A DNA stretch of 64,000 nucleotides. Source: G963677085 sp963677085 (GTDB lineage: Bacteria; Planctomycetota; Planctomycetia; Pirellulales; Thermoguttaceae). Shown here one piece after another: positions 9,224 through 17,803 of this stretch. The stretch is from contig CAXXFH010000004.1 of NCBI GenBank assembly GCA_963677085.2, positions 1,426,001-1,490,000 on the forward strand. The letters run 5' to 3'. Position numbers and translations under genes: made by a program. The first letter of the stretch is position 1. Every line of letters starts with the position of its first letter. The notes beneath the pieces were generated by a model that saw nothing but the letters and a program-made list of their open reading frames with translations, did not search any database and was not told where the DNA came from.

Positions 9224-9759
9224 CCACGTCCCTCCGCTGCCAAGGTACGTTGAACGCAGTCGAACAGCGCCCGACGAACCCGCTTCAACCGGCTGTAGAT
9301 CGTTTGCACCGGTCGGCGGAGCCGCTCAGCGATACCCTGCACCGACGCGCCCGGCTCGTAGCGTTGAGTAAGTAGGTCGCGGTCGCGCGGGGGAAGTTTT
9401 TCGAGACATTCGGACAAGGCTGCCTGGGTGCCGGCCAAGTGTTCCTCTTCGCCCTGGGCTTCGTCGGCCAAGAGATCGACGAATTCATCGCTAAACCGCA
9501 GCCGATCGCCCCGTTGGCGGCGACGGTAATGGCTCACCTCGTAACGAGCTACCTGGAAGGCCCAAGCGACGAAGTCGGTGCCCGGGCGGTACTGCTCGAA
9601 TTTCTCCCACAGCACGCGGGAAGTTTCCTGCAGGACGTCTTCGGCGTCGGTTCGATTCGGCACAAGGCTGCGGACATAGGCATAGATTCGCCGCTCATAT
9701 TGCATGAGCAGTCGGACGAACTCCGGCGTGCGATCGGTCGAGGCGGCAGCCGACTTCAA
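9220..9759 (-). CDS. ECF-type RNA polymerase sigma factor (planctomycete/Verrucomicrobium type)
   Basis: The 179-residue protein has region 2 (YERRIYAYVRSLVPNRTDAE, DVLQETSRVLWEKF, DFVAWAFQVARYEVSHYRRR) and region 4 with a helix-turn-helix (LPPRDRDLLTQRYEPGASVQ, GIAERLRRPVQTIYSRLKRV), in the order expected for a short sigma-70 family member. The start appears to be TTG 9759, because no ATG or GTG upstream of region 2 is available in frame. It overlaps the FecR-LamG gene by four bases and probably directs transcription of this locus, including the two LamG/PEP-CTERM genes. The target promoter sequence cannot be read from the window. Confidence 0.9.
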   Translation of the reverse strand: MKSAAASTDRTPEFVRLLMQYERRIYAYVRSLVPNRTDAEDVLQETSRVLWEKFEQYRPGTDFVAWAFQVARYEVSHYRRRQRGDRLRFSDEFVDLLADEAQGEEEHLAGTQAALSECLEKLPPRDRDLLTQRYEPGASVQGIAERLRRPVQTIYSRLKRVRRALFDCVQRTLAAEGRG

Positions 9760-10024
9760 GACTTAAGGCCCTGCAACAGAATGGCTTAGCGCGTGAAAAG
9801 AAACCCCTACACAAGGCATACGACATTGCGCGAGCCGATTAGGGCAAGAAATTGGCAAAAAACGCGATCGCACGGTCGCCCGAGCGCGCAGGCAAGACTC
9901 CCACCCACCGAAAGTACTAAAGAGCGACGAAACGTCGGAACCGGCACTCTTGGCGAGCCGTGCGGCAACCCGCAGCCAGCGTGTCTCGACGAAAAGCTAC
10001 GTGGGGCGATTGGGGCTGTGGATC
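9760..10024. other. Intergenic region upstream of the sigma factor gene
   Basis: This region separates the sigma factor gene from the sugar isomerase-like gene, both on the minus strand. I found no coding frame with supporting features and no RNA gene. A palindromic repeat follows at 10025-10088. Confidence 0.35.
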
Positions 10025-10088
10025 GGGTGCCAAGGGCGGTTTGCCCGCCCTTGCCGAATCAGGGGCAGGCAAACCGCCCCCGGTACCC
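10025..10088 (+). repeat. Palindromic intergenic repeat, GGGTGCC family, copy 1 of 2
   Basis: The unit starts GGGTGCCAAGGGCGGTTTGCC and ends with GGCAAACCGCCCC then GGTACCC, so its two halves are an imperfect inverted repeat able to form a long hairpin. A related unit, beginning GGGTGCC and ending GGGCACCC, occurs at 17679-17738. It lies 15 bases beyond the stop of the sugar isomerase-like gene and could serve as its transcription end. Confidence 0.7.
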
Positions 10089-10103
10089 GTAAAACCGAAA
10101 CGG

Positions 10104-11078
10104 TCAGACCATCAGGCACTTCGCAAGATACTTCCGCGAACGATTCACCGCCGCCGTTACTTCGGCAGCCGTCGGCAGAATGGGAATCCCACGGGGAAAC
10201 GGGTGCATGAAGATCTCGGTCAGGCCCCGGTAGTCGATCTTACGCAGTGCGGTCATCAGCGGCGCGAAATCGAGCGGCCCATAGCCGGGCATCTGCTGCA
10301 TCTCCTCGGCCTTGGGCATCTTGGTGTGCGAGCCTTGGCCATGTTGCCAAGCGTAGAAGTGAACCAACCGGGGCCCCAGGTCCTCGATCAGTCGGGCGAG
10401 CAGTTGCGCGTCTTGCGGCAAATGGTACGGCGCCAAGGCGATACCCAGCTTCGGCGAAGGCGAAAACTCAGTCAGGTAACGCAACGAGTCGGGCGTGTGA
10501 ATCAGAGCGTTGGCATGGTTCTCAATGCCGATCGTCACGCCCGTCTCTTCGGCCACCGCAATGTGCGGCTTCATCTGCTCGACGAACTGCTTGACCGCCT
10601 GGCGGGCCTCCTGCCCGGCCACGTTCTTCGGCCCCCGACTGCCGGTAACCACCAGCCGGCCGCCGAACCGCCGCAGCACGCCCATTTCGTCCTGTAAGCC
10701 GAAGGGACCCAGGTCGTAGCGCGTGGTCATCAACAGCGGTACGCCGGCTTTCTTTAGCAACGCGGCACACGCGTCGAGGCCCATTTCGTCCATCTGGTTG
10801 CGCTGGTTACCGTGGGGAAGCGGCCAAAGGTCGATTCCCTCCGAGCCGGTTTTGGCCACCTCGGGCAGGATGTCGGCCAGCTTGAACTTGCCGTACATGC
10901 TGGAGCCCAGCACGTAGCGCAGGCGGAACGATGGCCCCGTCCGCGCGAACACCTCGTCGGCGGCCAAAAGCAGAGCCGCACTGCCGGCAAGCAACCGACG
11001 GCCCGCCTCGCGGCGATTCATCGACGCCGAAGTGTCTTCGTGCGATTCAGTTGGAGCACAACGTTTGCGGTAGGACAT
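10104..11078 (-). CDS. Sugar phosphate isomerase/epimerase-like (xylose isomerase TIM-barrel) protein, exported
   Basis: The body matches the AP-endonuclease-2/xylose isomerase-like TIM barrel: EVAKTGSEGIDLWPLPHGNQ, ETGVTIGIENHANALIHTPD (metal-binding Glu and His) and LVHFYAWQHGQG. ATG 11078 has GAGGTG upstream and gives 324 residues. The N-terminal part contains NRREAGRRLLAGSAALLLAA, which looks like a twin-arginine export signal; a start at 11021 would place this signal at the very N-terminus. Proteins of this family isomerise or epimerise sugars. Exported members are common in Planctomycetes and are usually assigned to carbohydrate catabolism without a known substrate. The neighbours do not indicate one. 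Confidence 0.75.
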   Translation of the reverse strand: MSYRKRCAPTESHEDTSASMNRREAGRRLLAGSAALLLAADEVFARTGPSFRLRYVLGSSMYGKFKLADILPEVAKTGSEGIDLWPLPHGNQRNQMDEMGLDACAALLKKAGVPLLMTTRYDLGPFGLQDEMGVLRRFGGRLVVTGSRGPKNVAGQEARQAVKQFVEQMKPHIAVAEETGVTIGIENHANALIHTPDSLRYLTEFSPSPKLGIALAPYHLPQDAQLLARLIEDLGPRLVHFYAWQHGQGSHTKMPKAEEMQQMPGYGPLDFAPLMTALRKIDYRGLTEIFMHPFPRGIPILPTAAEVTAAVNRSRKYLAKCLMV

Positions 11079-11393
11079 CGCGGCACCTCATCGAGCATTA
11101 TTGATTCCGAGGTTAATTGTGGAACATTTCGTTACGTTTTGTCCCCGCGAACCGGGCTCCCGTTGGTCGCCCTCGTTCCGCGAGCAATGCGGGCCCCAAT
11201 AGAAAGGCAAACTGGCAACGATCCTTATCATGGTACCCAGCCTGAGCCAACCCTGCATTCAGGCATTGCCGCTTTTCGGTTCAGGTTTTCGGCCGGAGGC
11301 AACACAACGTACCTGAAATCCGACGCCCCCCGTTCACAACAGACGAATCGACTCGTAAACCCGATGTTTTCCTCTGACAAACACAGACCCAGA
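11079..11393. other. Intergenic region with the second copy of a 20-base repeat
   Basis: This stretch of about 315 bases between two minus-strand genes holds the exact repeat CCGGGCTCCCGTTGGTCGCC at 11152-11171, also found at 375-394. I see no other feature. Confidence 0.4.
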
Positions 11394-12584
11394 CTACTTC
11401 GCCCCGCTGAGGTGAAGGAACATCCCCTTCTTGTTGCCCCCGATCACATCGGGGACACGGTCGCCGTTGAGGTCCGTGGCGGCCACCTGGGTACCGACAC
11501 CGGAGTCGTCGTCGATCATGTGAGGGACATACTTGACGCTGTTCTGCTCGCCGCGTTTCAGTTCGAACCAGTAGACGACGGCCGGGGCGTCGGGCTCTTT
11601 ATCCCCATTTGGTCCGTGGGCCCAAAACCGCTTGCCAGTCAAGATGTCCTTGAGACCGTCGCCGTTGAAATCGACCAGATCCAGGGCGTGGAGTTGGCTG
11701 ATCCGTAGTTCGGGCGAATTCAAGTCGGGCTCCGGCTTGAGGATCACGTTCTGCTGCCAGGTGATTTCGCCGTTGGACAGCCGGACCTGCTTCTGCCAAA
11801 CCAGACCATAGTGATGGCAATGCCAAGCCGTTATCACGTCGTTCAGCCCGTCGCCATCGACATCGTAAACGAGCATCTGGGCGGCGGCGTCCGCAAGATG
11901 CGCGGGATGGAACGGCCAAGGCTGGCCTTCCTTGCTCTCGGCCGGCTGTTCCCACCAGCCAATGCCTTCGACCAAGTCGACGCGACCATCACCGTTGATG
12001 TCACCAAAACCGATGCCGTGGGTGTACCTCTGGTAGCGGTCGTTTTCGCTGGAAACCGCATGAAAGGTCCAAGGTTCTTCCGGTTTCGTCGGATCGTAGG
12101 TGGCATAGCCCAAGTAGCCCGAAATGTTGAATACCAGTTCCGGCTGGCCGTCTCCCGTCACGTCACCCCACATCGGCGATTCGTTGCCTACGTCCTCAAG
12201 AGCCAAGTGCTGCTTCCAGGGTCCGCCTCGATCGGCCGGGTTTTCGTACCAATATCCCTGCCACGGTACATAGAAGACATCGGTCCAACCGTCGCCGTTG
12301 AAATCACCTGTGTAGATCAGGGGATTGTCGGAATACCCCTTGGGATCGAAAGCCTTCGGTTCGCGGATCTCATGTTGCTTCTTGAATTCCGGCCCCTCGA
12401 ACCAGAACGGTCCGGCCACGACGTCCATCTGTCCGTCACGATTAAAGTCGCCGAAGTACACCCCCTCGCAGTAGAACTGATCGGAGAGGGTCAACTTCGT
12501 GAATCGCGGAGATTCTTGTTCCGCGGCGATGGCCGCCGACACAATAGCCAGCCACGCCCATACGACGGCCGCCGTCTTGTTCAT
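11394..12584 (-). CDS. Secreted FG-GAP/VCBS repeat beta-propeller protein
   Basis: The ATG at 12584 has CAGGAG upstream and gives a signal peptide (MNKTAAVVWAWLAIVSAAIA). The mature 370 or so residues are built of repeats with the calcium-binding pattern DxNxDGxxD: FGDFNRDGQMDVV, TGDFNGDGWTDVFYV, WGDVTGDGQPELVF, FGDINGDGRVDLVEG, VYDVDGDGLNDVIT, LVDFNGDGLKDILTG and ATDLNGDRVPDVIGG. This is the FG-GAP/VCBS propeller as found in integrin-like and secreted planctomycete proteins. Such proteins bind ligands or other surface components, and no enzyme motif is visible. The downstream neighbour is the sugar isomerase-like gene. Confidence 0.85.
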   Translation of the reverse strand: MNKTAAVVWAWLAIVSAAIAAEQESPRFTKLTLSDQFYCEGVYFGDFNRDGQMDVVAGPFWFEGPEFKKQHEIREPKAFDPKGYSDNPLIYTGDFNGDGWTDVFYVPWQGYWYENPADRGGPWKQHLALEDVGNESPMWGDVTGDGQPELVFNISGYLGYATYDPTKPEEPWTFHAVSSENDRYQRYTHGIGFGDINGDGRVDLVEGIGWWEQPAESKEGQPWPFHPAHLADAAAQMLVYDVDGDGLNDVITAWHCHHYGLVWQKQVRLSNGEITWQQNVILKPEPDLNSPELRISQLHALDLVDFNGDGLKDILTGKRFWAHGPNGDKEPDAPAVVYWFELKRGEQNSVKYVPHMIDDDSGVGTQVAATDLNGDRVPDVIGGNKKGMFLHLSGAK

Positions 12585-12700
12585 TGTGGTACTCCTGCTG
12601 GTGGGAACGTTATTGAGCGTCGCATAAGCAGTGACACGAGGGCGGCTTACAGCGGTGAAGATGTTCTTCTCGGGAAGATCGTCCTTACTGCGACATCCCC

Positions 12701-14023
12701 TCACGCCTTGTAGATCTTCTCGCGACGTTCGGTCACGTTCTTCGTCGCGTTGCGCGTGTCGACCACCAGTGGCGCGTGCTTCACGATGAAGTCGTAGTCG
12801 TAGGCCGAATGGTCCGTGGCGATCAGCACGCAGTCTTGGCTGGCCAGAAACTCGGGCGTGAGTTCCTGGCTTGCCAGATCGCTCCCGCCCCATCGGCGTG
12901 TATGAGGCACTTCCGGGATGTGAGGATCGTTGTAGCTGACCTCCGCTCCTCGCGTTCGCAATAAATGAATTAGCTCGAAAGACGGACTTTCACGGGCATC
13001 GTCTACATCCTTCTTGTAGGCCACGCCCAGCACACATACCTTGCTACCGCGGACCGCCTTGCTGTGATCGTTGAGCGCCTCCTGCACACGGCGGACCACA
13101 TAGATCGGCATGCTCGTGTTGATCTCGCCGGCCAGTTCGATGAAGCGCGTCGTCAGCCCATGTTTTCGCGCCACCCAACTCAAGTAGAAGGGGTCGATCG
13201 GAATGCAGTGCCCTCCCAGGCCCGGCCCGGGGTAAAACGCCTGGAATCCAAAGGGTTTGGTCTTCGCCGCGTCGATCACTTCCCATACGTCGATCCCGAT
13301 CCGGTCGAACATCACCTTCAGCTCGTTGACCATGGCGATATTCACCGAACGATAGGTATTCTCGACGATCTTGGCCGCCTCGGCCACTTCGCAGCTCGAC
13401 ACGGGCACGACCTCAACCACGGCCTGACCGTAGAGTTGGGCCGCCAGCCGGCCGCTGTTCGGCTCGATACCGCCGACCACCTTGGGAATCTTCTCGGCCG
13501 AAAACGTCGGGTTGCCGGGGTCTTCCCGCTCGGGACTGTAGGCCAGGAAAAAGTCCTCGCCCACCTTCAATCCACCCTCGGCAAGAATCGGCAGAAGCAC
13601 GTCGGCCGTCGTGCCAGGGTACGTGGTGCTTTCCAGGATCACCAGTTGACCGCGGCGCAACACGGCGGCAATTTTCTCGGCGGTCTGCTCCACATAGATC
13701 AAGTCCGGATCGCGGCTGTCGCTCAAGGGAGTGGGCACGCAGATCAGAATGGCGTCGGGTTCGCTGAGCCGGCTCATGTCGGCCGTCGGTTCGAACGCAC
13801 CCTTCTTCACACACTCGCCGATCCAATCCGACGCGATGTGTTCAATAGGACTTTTGCCCTTGGCCAGCATATCGACTTTCGCCTGATCGACATCGAAACC
13901 GATGGTCCGGTAACCGGCCGCGACAAACGCGCGGATCAGCGGCAAGCCCACGTAGCCCAAACCCACCACACCAACCAGCGCCGATTTCTCGGCAATCGCC
14001 TTTTCCAGAGCAGCCGCTGTCAT
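12701..14023 (-). CDS. wbpA: Nucleotide-sugar dehydrogenase, UDP-N-acetylglucosamine 6-dehydrogenase type
   Basis: This 440-residue protein is a complete UDP-sugar dehydrogenase. It has an N-terminal NAD-binding site (VGVVGLGYVGLPL, about residues 17-29), the hinge segment around AEAAKIVENTYRSVNIAMVN, and the catalytic motif GPGLGGHCIPIDPFYL with the nucleophilic cysteine at residue 273. The C-terminal domain contains VCVLGVAYKKDVDDARESPS. By family it oxidises the C6 hydroxyl of UDP-GlcNAc (WbpA/TviB) or UDP-ManNAc (WecC) to the uronic acid; the sequence resembles WbpA most. It stands alone here but fits with the WbpB-WbpD, WbpE and WbpI genes at 56-63 kb. The specific substrate is an inference. 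Confidence 0.85.
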   Translation of the reverse strand: MTAAALEKAIAEKSALVGVVGLGYVGLPLIRAFVAAGYRTIGFDVDQAKVDMLAKGKSPIEHIASDWIGECVKKGAFEPTADMSRLSEPDAILICVPTPLSDSRDPDLIYVEQTAEKIAAVLRRGQLVILESTTYPGTTADVLLPILAEGGLKVGEDFFLAYSPEREDPGNPTFSAEKIPKVVGGIEPNSGRLAAQLYGQAVVEVVPVSSCEVAEAAKIVENTYRSVNIAMVNELKVMFDRIGIDVWEVIDAAKTKPFGFQAFYPGPGLGGHCIPIDPFYLSWVARKHGLTTRFIELAGEINTSMPIYVVRRVQEALNDHSKAVRGSKVCVLGVAYKKDVDDARESPSFELIHLLRTRGAEVSYNDPHIPEVPHTRRWGGSDLASQELTPEFLASQDCVLIATDHSAYDYDFIVKHAPLVVDTRNATKNVTERREKIYKA

Positions 14024-14634
14024 TGTATTTGACCTCTATGTTATCTTTACTTGCTTACCTCGTTCCCAAGCTCTGGCTTGGGAACGCACTTCCCAGAAGC
14101 TCTGCTTCGTAGACGCGAAAAGCCATCGTCGTACGGGTGCTTTCGATGCACTCCATGACTACCGGAAGTTCTGCTTTGAGTTTATGTGAAAAAATCGGGA
14201 CAGGCACCCTCGCGAGAGAGATATTCGTCGGGTTTTCTATGCAATTGGCCGGAAGCCAGTCCCGATTTTTTCGCGGCCTCAGAGCTTCGCGGAACAAGGT
14301 TCCCAAGCCGGAGCTTGGGAACCAGTGAAGGATGCGGTAACACCGGTTTGGTTAGCGGCCCCACCGCCCCCCGATTCTAGCAGGTTGCCGACCGGCTCAC
14401 CAGGGCGAACCTCCCCCGAAGCGTTTCGGCCCACGAGGGCAAACCGGAGCAACAAGATCGGGCAACACGCACCCGACCAAACCGCCACGAGCGACGGCCC
14501 CCACGCAAACAGGGCGACCAACCGCAGCCCGTTACGGCGTGCTGCGACTGGTCGCCCTGGATGGTCTTAATATCAATCAGACTTCGCAGCAGTAACTGCT
14601 GCCAAGCCCAGGCCGAAACCTGTGCGGCAACTCC
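14024..14634. repeat. Intergenic region dense in palindromic repeats
   Basis: This 611-base region without genes contains at least three inverted repeats. One is at 14061-14086 (arms CGTTCCCAAGC and GCTTGGGAACG). One is at 14189-14271 (13-base arms AAAAAATCGGGAC and GTCCCGATTTTTT around a 57-base spacer). One is at 14298-14323 (GGTTCCCAAGC and GCTTGGGAACC), related to the first. The 20-base unit TGCGGTAACACCGGTTTGGT at 14333-14352 recurs exactly at 22466-22485. These look like dispersed REP-like elements; some may act as transcription terminators. Confidence 0.75.
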
Positions 14635-15648
14635 TTAGTAACTACCCTCGTCGAGAATCTTCTCGTTGGTGGGAAAAACGAAAATACTCGCATCCTTGAC
14701 TGCAGAACCATTAGGAGTCATCAAATGCACCAACACCGCGTCGCTGACACTGTCCTTCAGGAAGATCTGGTGACCATCGCAGAACGACGCGACTACCCCT
14801 CCGCCATGTACTGCCGCCATCCGTGCATAACCTTCGTCGCGATCATCATTGATACCGCGAACCACCGTGCTCGTCGCGGATGCTGGTTCCCAGTTGAATC
14901 CAAAAATCAATTCGCCTCGCTCATAGTTACTGTCAGTAATGTCACCTGCATTGCCCTGAAAATTCCAAAGGCGTTCTTCTTTCGTAAAAACACCGGTATC
15001 CTGTGTAGGATTGGTGTTTTCCGACATCATTAGTGTCGTCGATGTTCCATCGCGCATGCCAATATAGTCATTTGAAACTCCAATGGGACTCGTAACTCGG
15101 CCGCTATGATCGTAAAACACACCATCGGCGGGCGCCACTGAATTTGAATAGGTATCGGGCAAACCACAGTTGACGACATACGCCATGTAGGGATTATTCT
15201 TACTCAACGGAGGATCGGTAGGGCAAGTAAGAATCGACATATAAACGGCCCGATCGTCCGCACTGGTACTCGTATTATTAACCGGATCGTTCCAGTACTT
15301 GTACAAGTCGTTACGTTCCAAATAGGGCAGCAACGACACTACCCAACTGGCGGCAAAGTCATCTGTGGTGGCGGCGGGATCTGTACCCGGATAAACCACT
15401 TCGCGATACCCCGGATACTGCCCCAATGCCCCTTCATACTGGAGCATGGCCAGGCTGAGGTTCTTTTGGTTATTCATACACGTCGCCCGGCGGGCGGCTT
15501 CTCGGGCCGACTGCACGGCGGGCATCAACAGGGCCATTAACATGCCGATGATGGTGATCACCACCAGTAGCTCGACCAGGGTAAAACCACGTTGCTTTTT
15601 TGTCTTGCGCACCATGAAACCTCGCACTTTTCGTGCCTCTGTGTTCAT
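14635..15648 (-). CDS. DUF1559 family pseudopilin-like secreted protein
   Basis: AGGAGAGG lies seven bases upstream of ATG 15648, which supports this start (337 residues) despite a later in-frame ATG (15615). The N-terminus MNTEARKVRGFMVRKTKKQR is followed by GFTLVELLVV and a hydrophobic helix, then SAREAARRATCMNNQKNLSL. The C-terminal part has AAVHGGGVVASFCDGHQIFL, a variant of the family DGS motif with His in place of Ser. It is more divergent than the other two DUF1559 proteins of the window. It is flanked by repeat-rich non-coding DNA on its downstream side. Confidence 0.88.
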   Translation of the reverse strand: MNTEARKVRGFMVRKTKKQRGFTLVELLVVITIIGMLMALLMPAVQSAREAARRATCMNNQKNLSLAMLQYEGALGQYPGYREVVYPGTDPAATTDDFAASWVVSLLPYLERNDLYKYWNDPVNNTSTSADDRAVYMSILTCPTDPPLSKNNPYMAYVVNCGLPDTYSNSVAPADGVFYDHSGRVTSPIGVSNDYIGMRDGTSTTLMMSENTNPTQDTGVFTKEERLWNFQGNAGDITDSNYERGELIFGFNWEPASATSTVVRGINDDRDEGYARMAAVHGGGVVASFCDGHQIFLKDSVSDAVLVHLMTPNGSAVKDASIFVFPTNEKILDEGSY

Positions 15649-16096
15649 CGGATACCTCTCCTCTGCTGACTAAGCGGTGCTTTTAGACGACGGCACAAAA
15701 CCGCAGTGTGGCCACCCGACAGAAGATCGCGATGGTCGCGTTGCTTCGCGACACACGTGACGTTCGCGACACACCCGAAGATGGTCGAGGTTCTGTAGAG
15801 TAACCTCTGTCTGAGCCGAATGGCTTCTGAACTGCAAGTCGGCAATCATCCCCTAAACCGCTTAGAAAGAGCACTTGCCCTACTCAACATTCTCCCAGAT
15901 TCGGGCGGAAAAGTCCAGTCTCGACCTCACAAAACCCAACCGACACCCCCGCCCGGAGGTATACCCGCCGCTTTGGCGTGCGTCGCACGGCAAGGCGCAA
16001 CCCGACCTGACAGACTGACCCGTCTCTACCATCATCGACCTCAAAATACCCCCAACGCGAGCCGGGAACGCTTTTTGCGGCCAAGGCGTGTCGTTT
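15649..16096. other. Intergenic region upstream of the third DUF1559 gene
   Basis: About 448 bases lie between the subtilase-like gene and the DUF1559 gene, both on the minus strand. It contains short direct repeats of GCGACACAC/CGCGACACACG near 15746-15773, but no coding region or RNA gene that I can support. It presumably holds the DUF1559 promoter. Confidence 0.35.
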
Positions 16097-17506
16097 TCAC
16101 CGCCGGGAACGTCGATACCAGAAACCGCCCAGGCAGATTCCGCCGACGACGAGCATCAACCAAGTGGCCGGCTCGGGCACCGACACCGCCTCGCTATACC
16201 AAGCCATGGCGTAGTCCGTGCCGGCCGTGTCCGAAGTCAGCCGCAAGGCATAACGGCCTGCCTCCATATTCTGGCGGTAGATGTGCTCGACGTTGTCGAC
16301 CGTGCTGTTGCTGAAGTCGAGTTGGGTGTCGAGAGTGAACCCGTCGGCCGACCATAGTTCGAGGTCCAGATTGGCCAATGTTGAGGTCGGATTACCCCAG
16401 CCCGCACCGGCCCCATCCGTGACCACCCGATTCCAGGTCAGGGCGACCGAGAACTCGTCCAGCGAGAAACCCTCGGTGACGTCGAAGAAGTAGAGCGAAT
16501 CGCCGCCGCCGGTGGCATCGAAATCCCAGCCAGTCAGATCGACCGTCGACAAGATGCCGGCCTCTTGCTCTCCGGCGGCCAGGGCCTGATAGCTGCGATA
16601 GACGTTCAACTCGCCGGCCCCGTAGACTTCGTCAAGCGGCCGCGAATTCGTGCGGTCCCAATCGGAAAACTCGCTTTTGGTGGCTCCGGCCAGCAGTAGG
16701 GCCTTGACGGCCTCCGAATTCTGGGCGTTGGCCAATGCCGACGTGTTTTGAGCCGTCTCGAGCAACAAGGCGGCGGCCGAACCAACGATGGGCGTGGCGT
16801 AACTCGTGTAGCTGGCCGGCGCCACGATCTCCGGCTTGCTTCGCCCAACGCCATCGAAGGTCGTAAAACCACGGCTGTGGTTCCCGTTGGTTAGCCCGAC
16901 AGAGATGGAGTTGTAGCTGTGCGCCAGCAGACCGGGAATATCCGTCGAGCTGCCGTTGTTCAGTCCAACCACTGCCACGAAGTTATCCCGCTGGATGGCG
17001 TAGTCGAACCGGCGACTGGCGTCGACGATCGCCGCTTCGTTCGTGGTGGTCGATACCCAACTGTGGTTTTGCACATCGCGAGTTTCGATCAACGGCGCGG
17101 AAATCGATCCCACACGGAGTGCCCCACTGTAAAGCCAGTCATCAGCGCTCCAATTGTCGATCGTACTGATATCCGTGGCGATGCCCGTCGAACTGCCGTA
17201 AAGATACTGACCGACGGTCGTGGCGTGACCGGATATGCCGCTGGTGCCCGACATGGTCGTGAAGCTCTTCCCGGCGAACTCAGCGAGCCCCGTGTTGGGA
17301 AGGTAGTTGCCGCTGGAAAACGCCTCGACCTGGCTGGCCGTGATGCCTTGGCCGGTTGGGGTAGCGCTGCCCAACTCGGAGAGCAGTTGGGTGTAGCCAA
17401 TGTCGTCCTGCCAAGCGCCGACGGCCTGCGCGGCTGAAACCACCACCAGCAACAACGCCAATGCAGCACCGCTCAACAGACGCGTTACAGACGACAAAGC
17501 AACCAT
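16097..17506 (-). CDS. Degenerate subtilase (S8)-like secreted protein with PEP-CTERM signal
   Basis: The start at 17506 gives a signal peptide (RLLSGAALALLLVVVSAAQA). The core resembles a subtilisin domain: the His motif SGHATTVGQYLYG, the oxyanion region VVGLNNGSS, the segment GRSKPEIVAPASYTSYATPI in which the second serine of YTSYATP matches the catalytic serine of GTSMATP, and GSAAALLLETA. The usual Asp motif is not seen: GQGITASQVEAFSSGN stands where DTG would be expected. A further beta-rich domain follows, and the protein ends VPEPATWLMLVVGGICLGGF plus WYRRSRR, a PEP-CTERM signal. It has 469 residues. Activity is doubtful without the Asp. Confidence 0.75.
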   Translation of the reverse strand: MVALSSVTRLLSGAALALLLVVVSAAQAVGAWQDDIGYTQLLSELGSATPTGQGITASQVEAFSSGNYLPNTGLAEFAGKSFTTMSGTSGISGHATTVGQYLYGSSTGIATDISTIDNWSADDWLYSGALRVGSISAPLIETRDVQNHSWVSTTTNEAAIVDASRRFDYAIQRDNFVAVVGLNNGSSTDIPGLLAHSYNSISVGLTNGNHSRGFTTFDGVGRSKPEIVAPASYTSYATPIVGSAAALLLETAQNTSALANAQNSEAVKALLLAGATKSEFSDWDRTNSRPLDEVYGAGELNVYRSYQALAAGEQEAGILSTVDLTGWDFDATGGGDSLYFFDVTEGFSLDEFSVALTWNRVVTDGAGAGWGNPTSTLANLDLELWSADGFTLDTQLDFSNSTVDNVEHIYRQNMEAGRYALRLTSDTAGTDYAMAWYSEAVSVPEPATWLMLVVGGICLGGFWYRRSRR

Positions 17507-17619
17507 GGTCGGGACCCCGGCATTTTTCGAGTAGACACGCTCAAGGTCCAGTTTAGACACAACGGGTGCCACGGTCAACGAAAATGCACAGCCCTCCCCC
17601 CGGCCGAATGGCCACACAG

Positions 17620-17765
17620 AAACGGGGCAGGTCTAATTTTCGCGCGAAGCCCAAGTGGCCGGACCACTTGGACTTCGCGGGTGCCAGGGACAGCCTGCCC
17701 TTGATCCGGCAAGGGCGGACAAGCCGCCCAGGGCACCCGGTTTCAAAATTAGACCTGTCCCGTTT
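17620..17765 (+). repeat. Composite palindromic intergenic element (includes GGGTGCC family copy 2)
   Basis: Outer arms of 21 bases at 17620-17640 (AAACGGGGCAGGTCTAATTTT) and 17745-17765 are complementary with one mismatch. Inside lie a second palindrome (GCGAAGCCCAAGTGG with CCACTTGGACTTCGC, 17644-17678) and a GGGTGCC...GGGCACCC unit (17679-17738) related to the repeat at 10025-10088. It sits between the TPR gene stop (17804) and the start of the subtilase-like gene. Nested palindromes of this kind suggest repeated insertion of REP-like elements. Confidence 0.75.
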
Positions 17766-17803
17766 ACGGTTTCGTGTAGGGTTTCGACTTCTCGTAAGGA
17801 CAC

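Noticed and set aside
11811..12713. Plus-strand frame of 300 codons opposite the FG-GAP protein
   Set aside because: It is antisense to a gene with seven clear calcium-binding repeat motifs and has no supporting features.
14024..14634. CRISPR array or retron suggested by clustered palindromes
   Set aside because: The repeats are not evenly spaced, are of different types, and no cas or reverse transcriptase gene is in the window.
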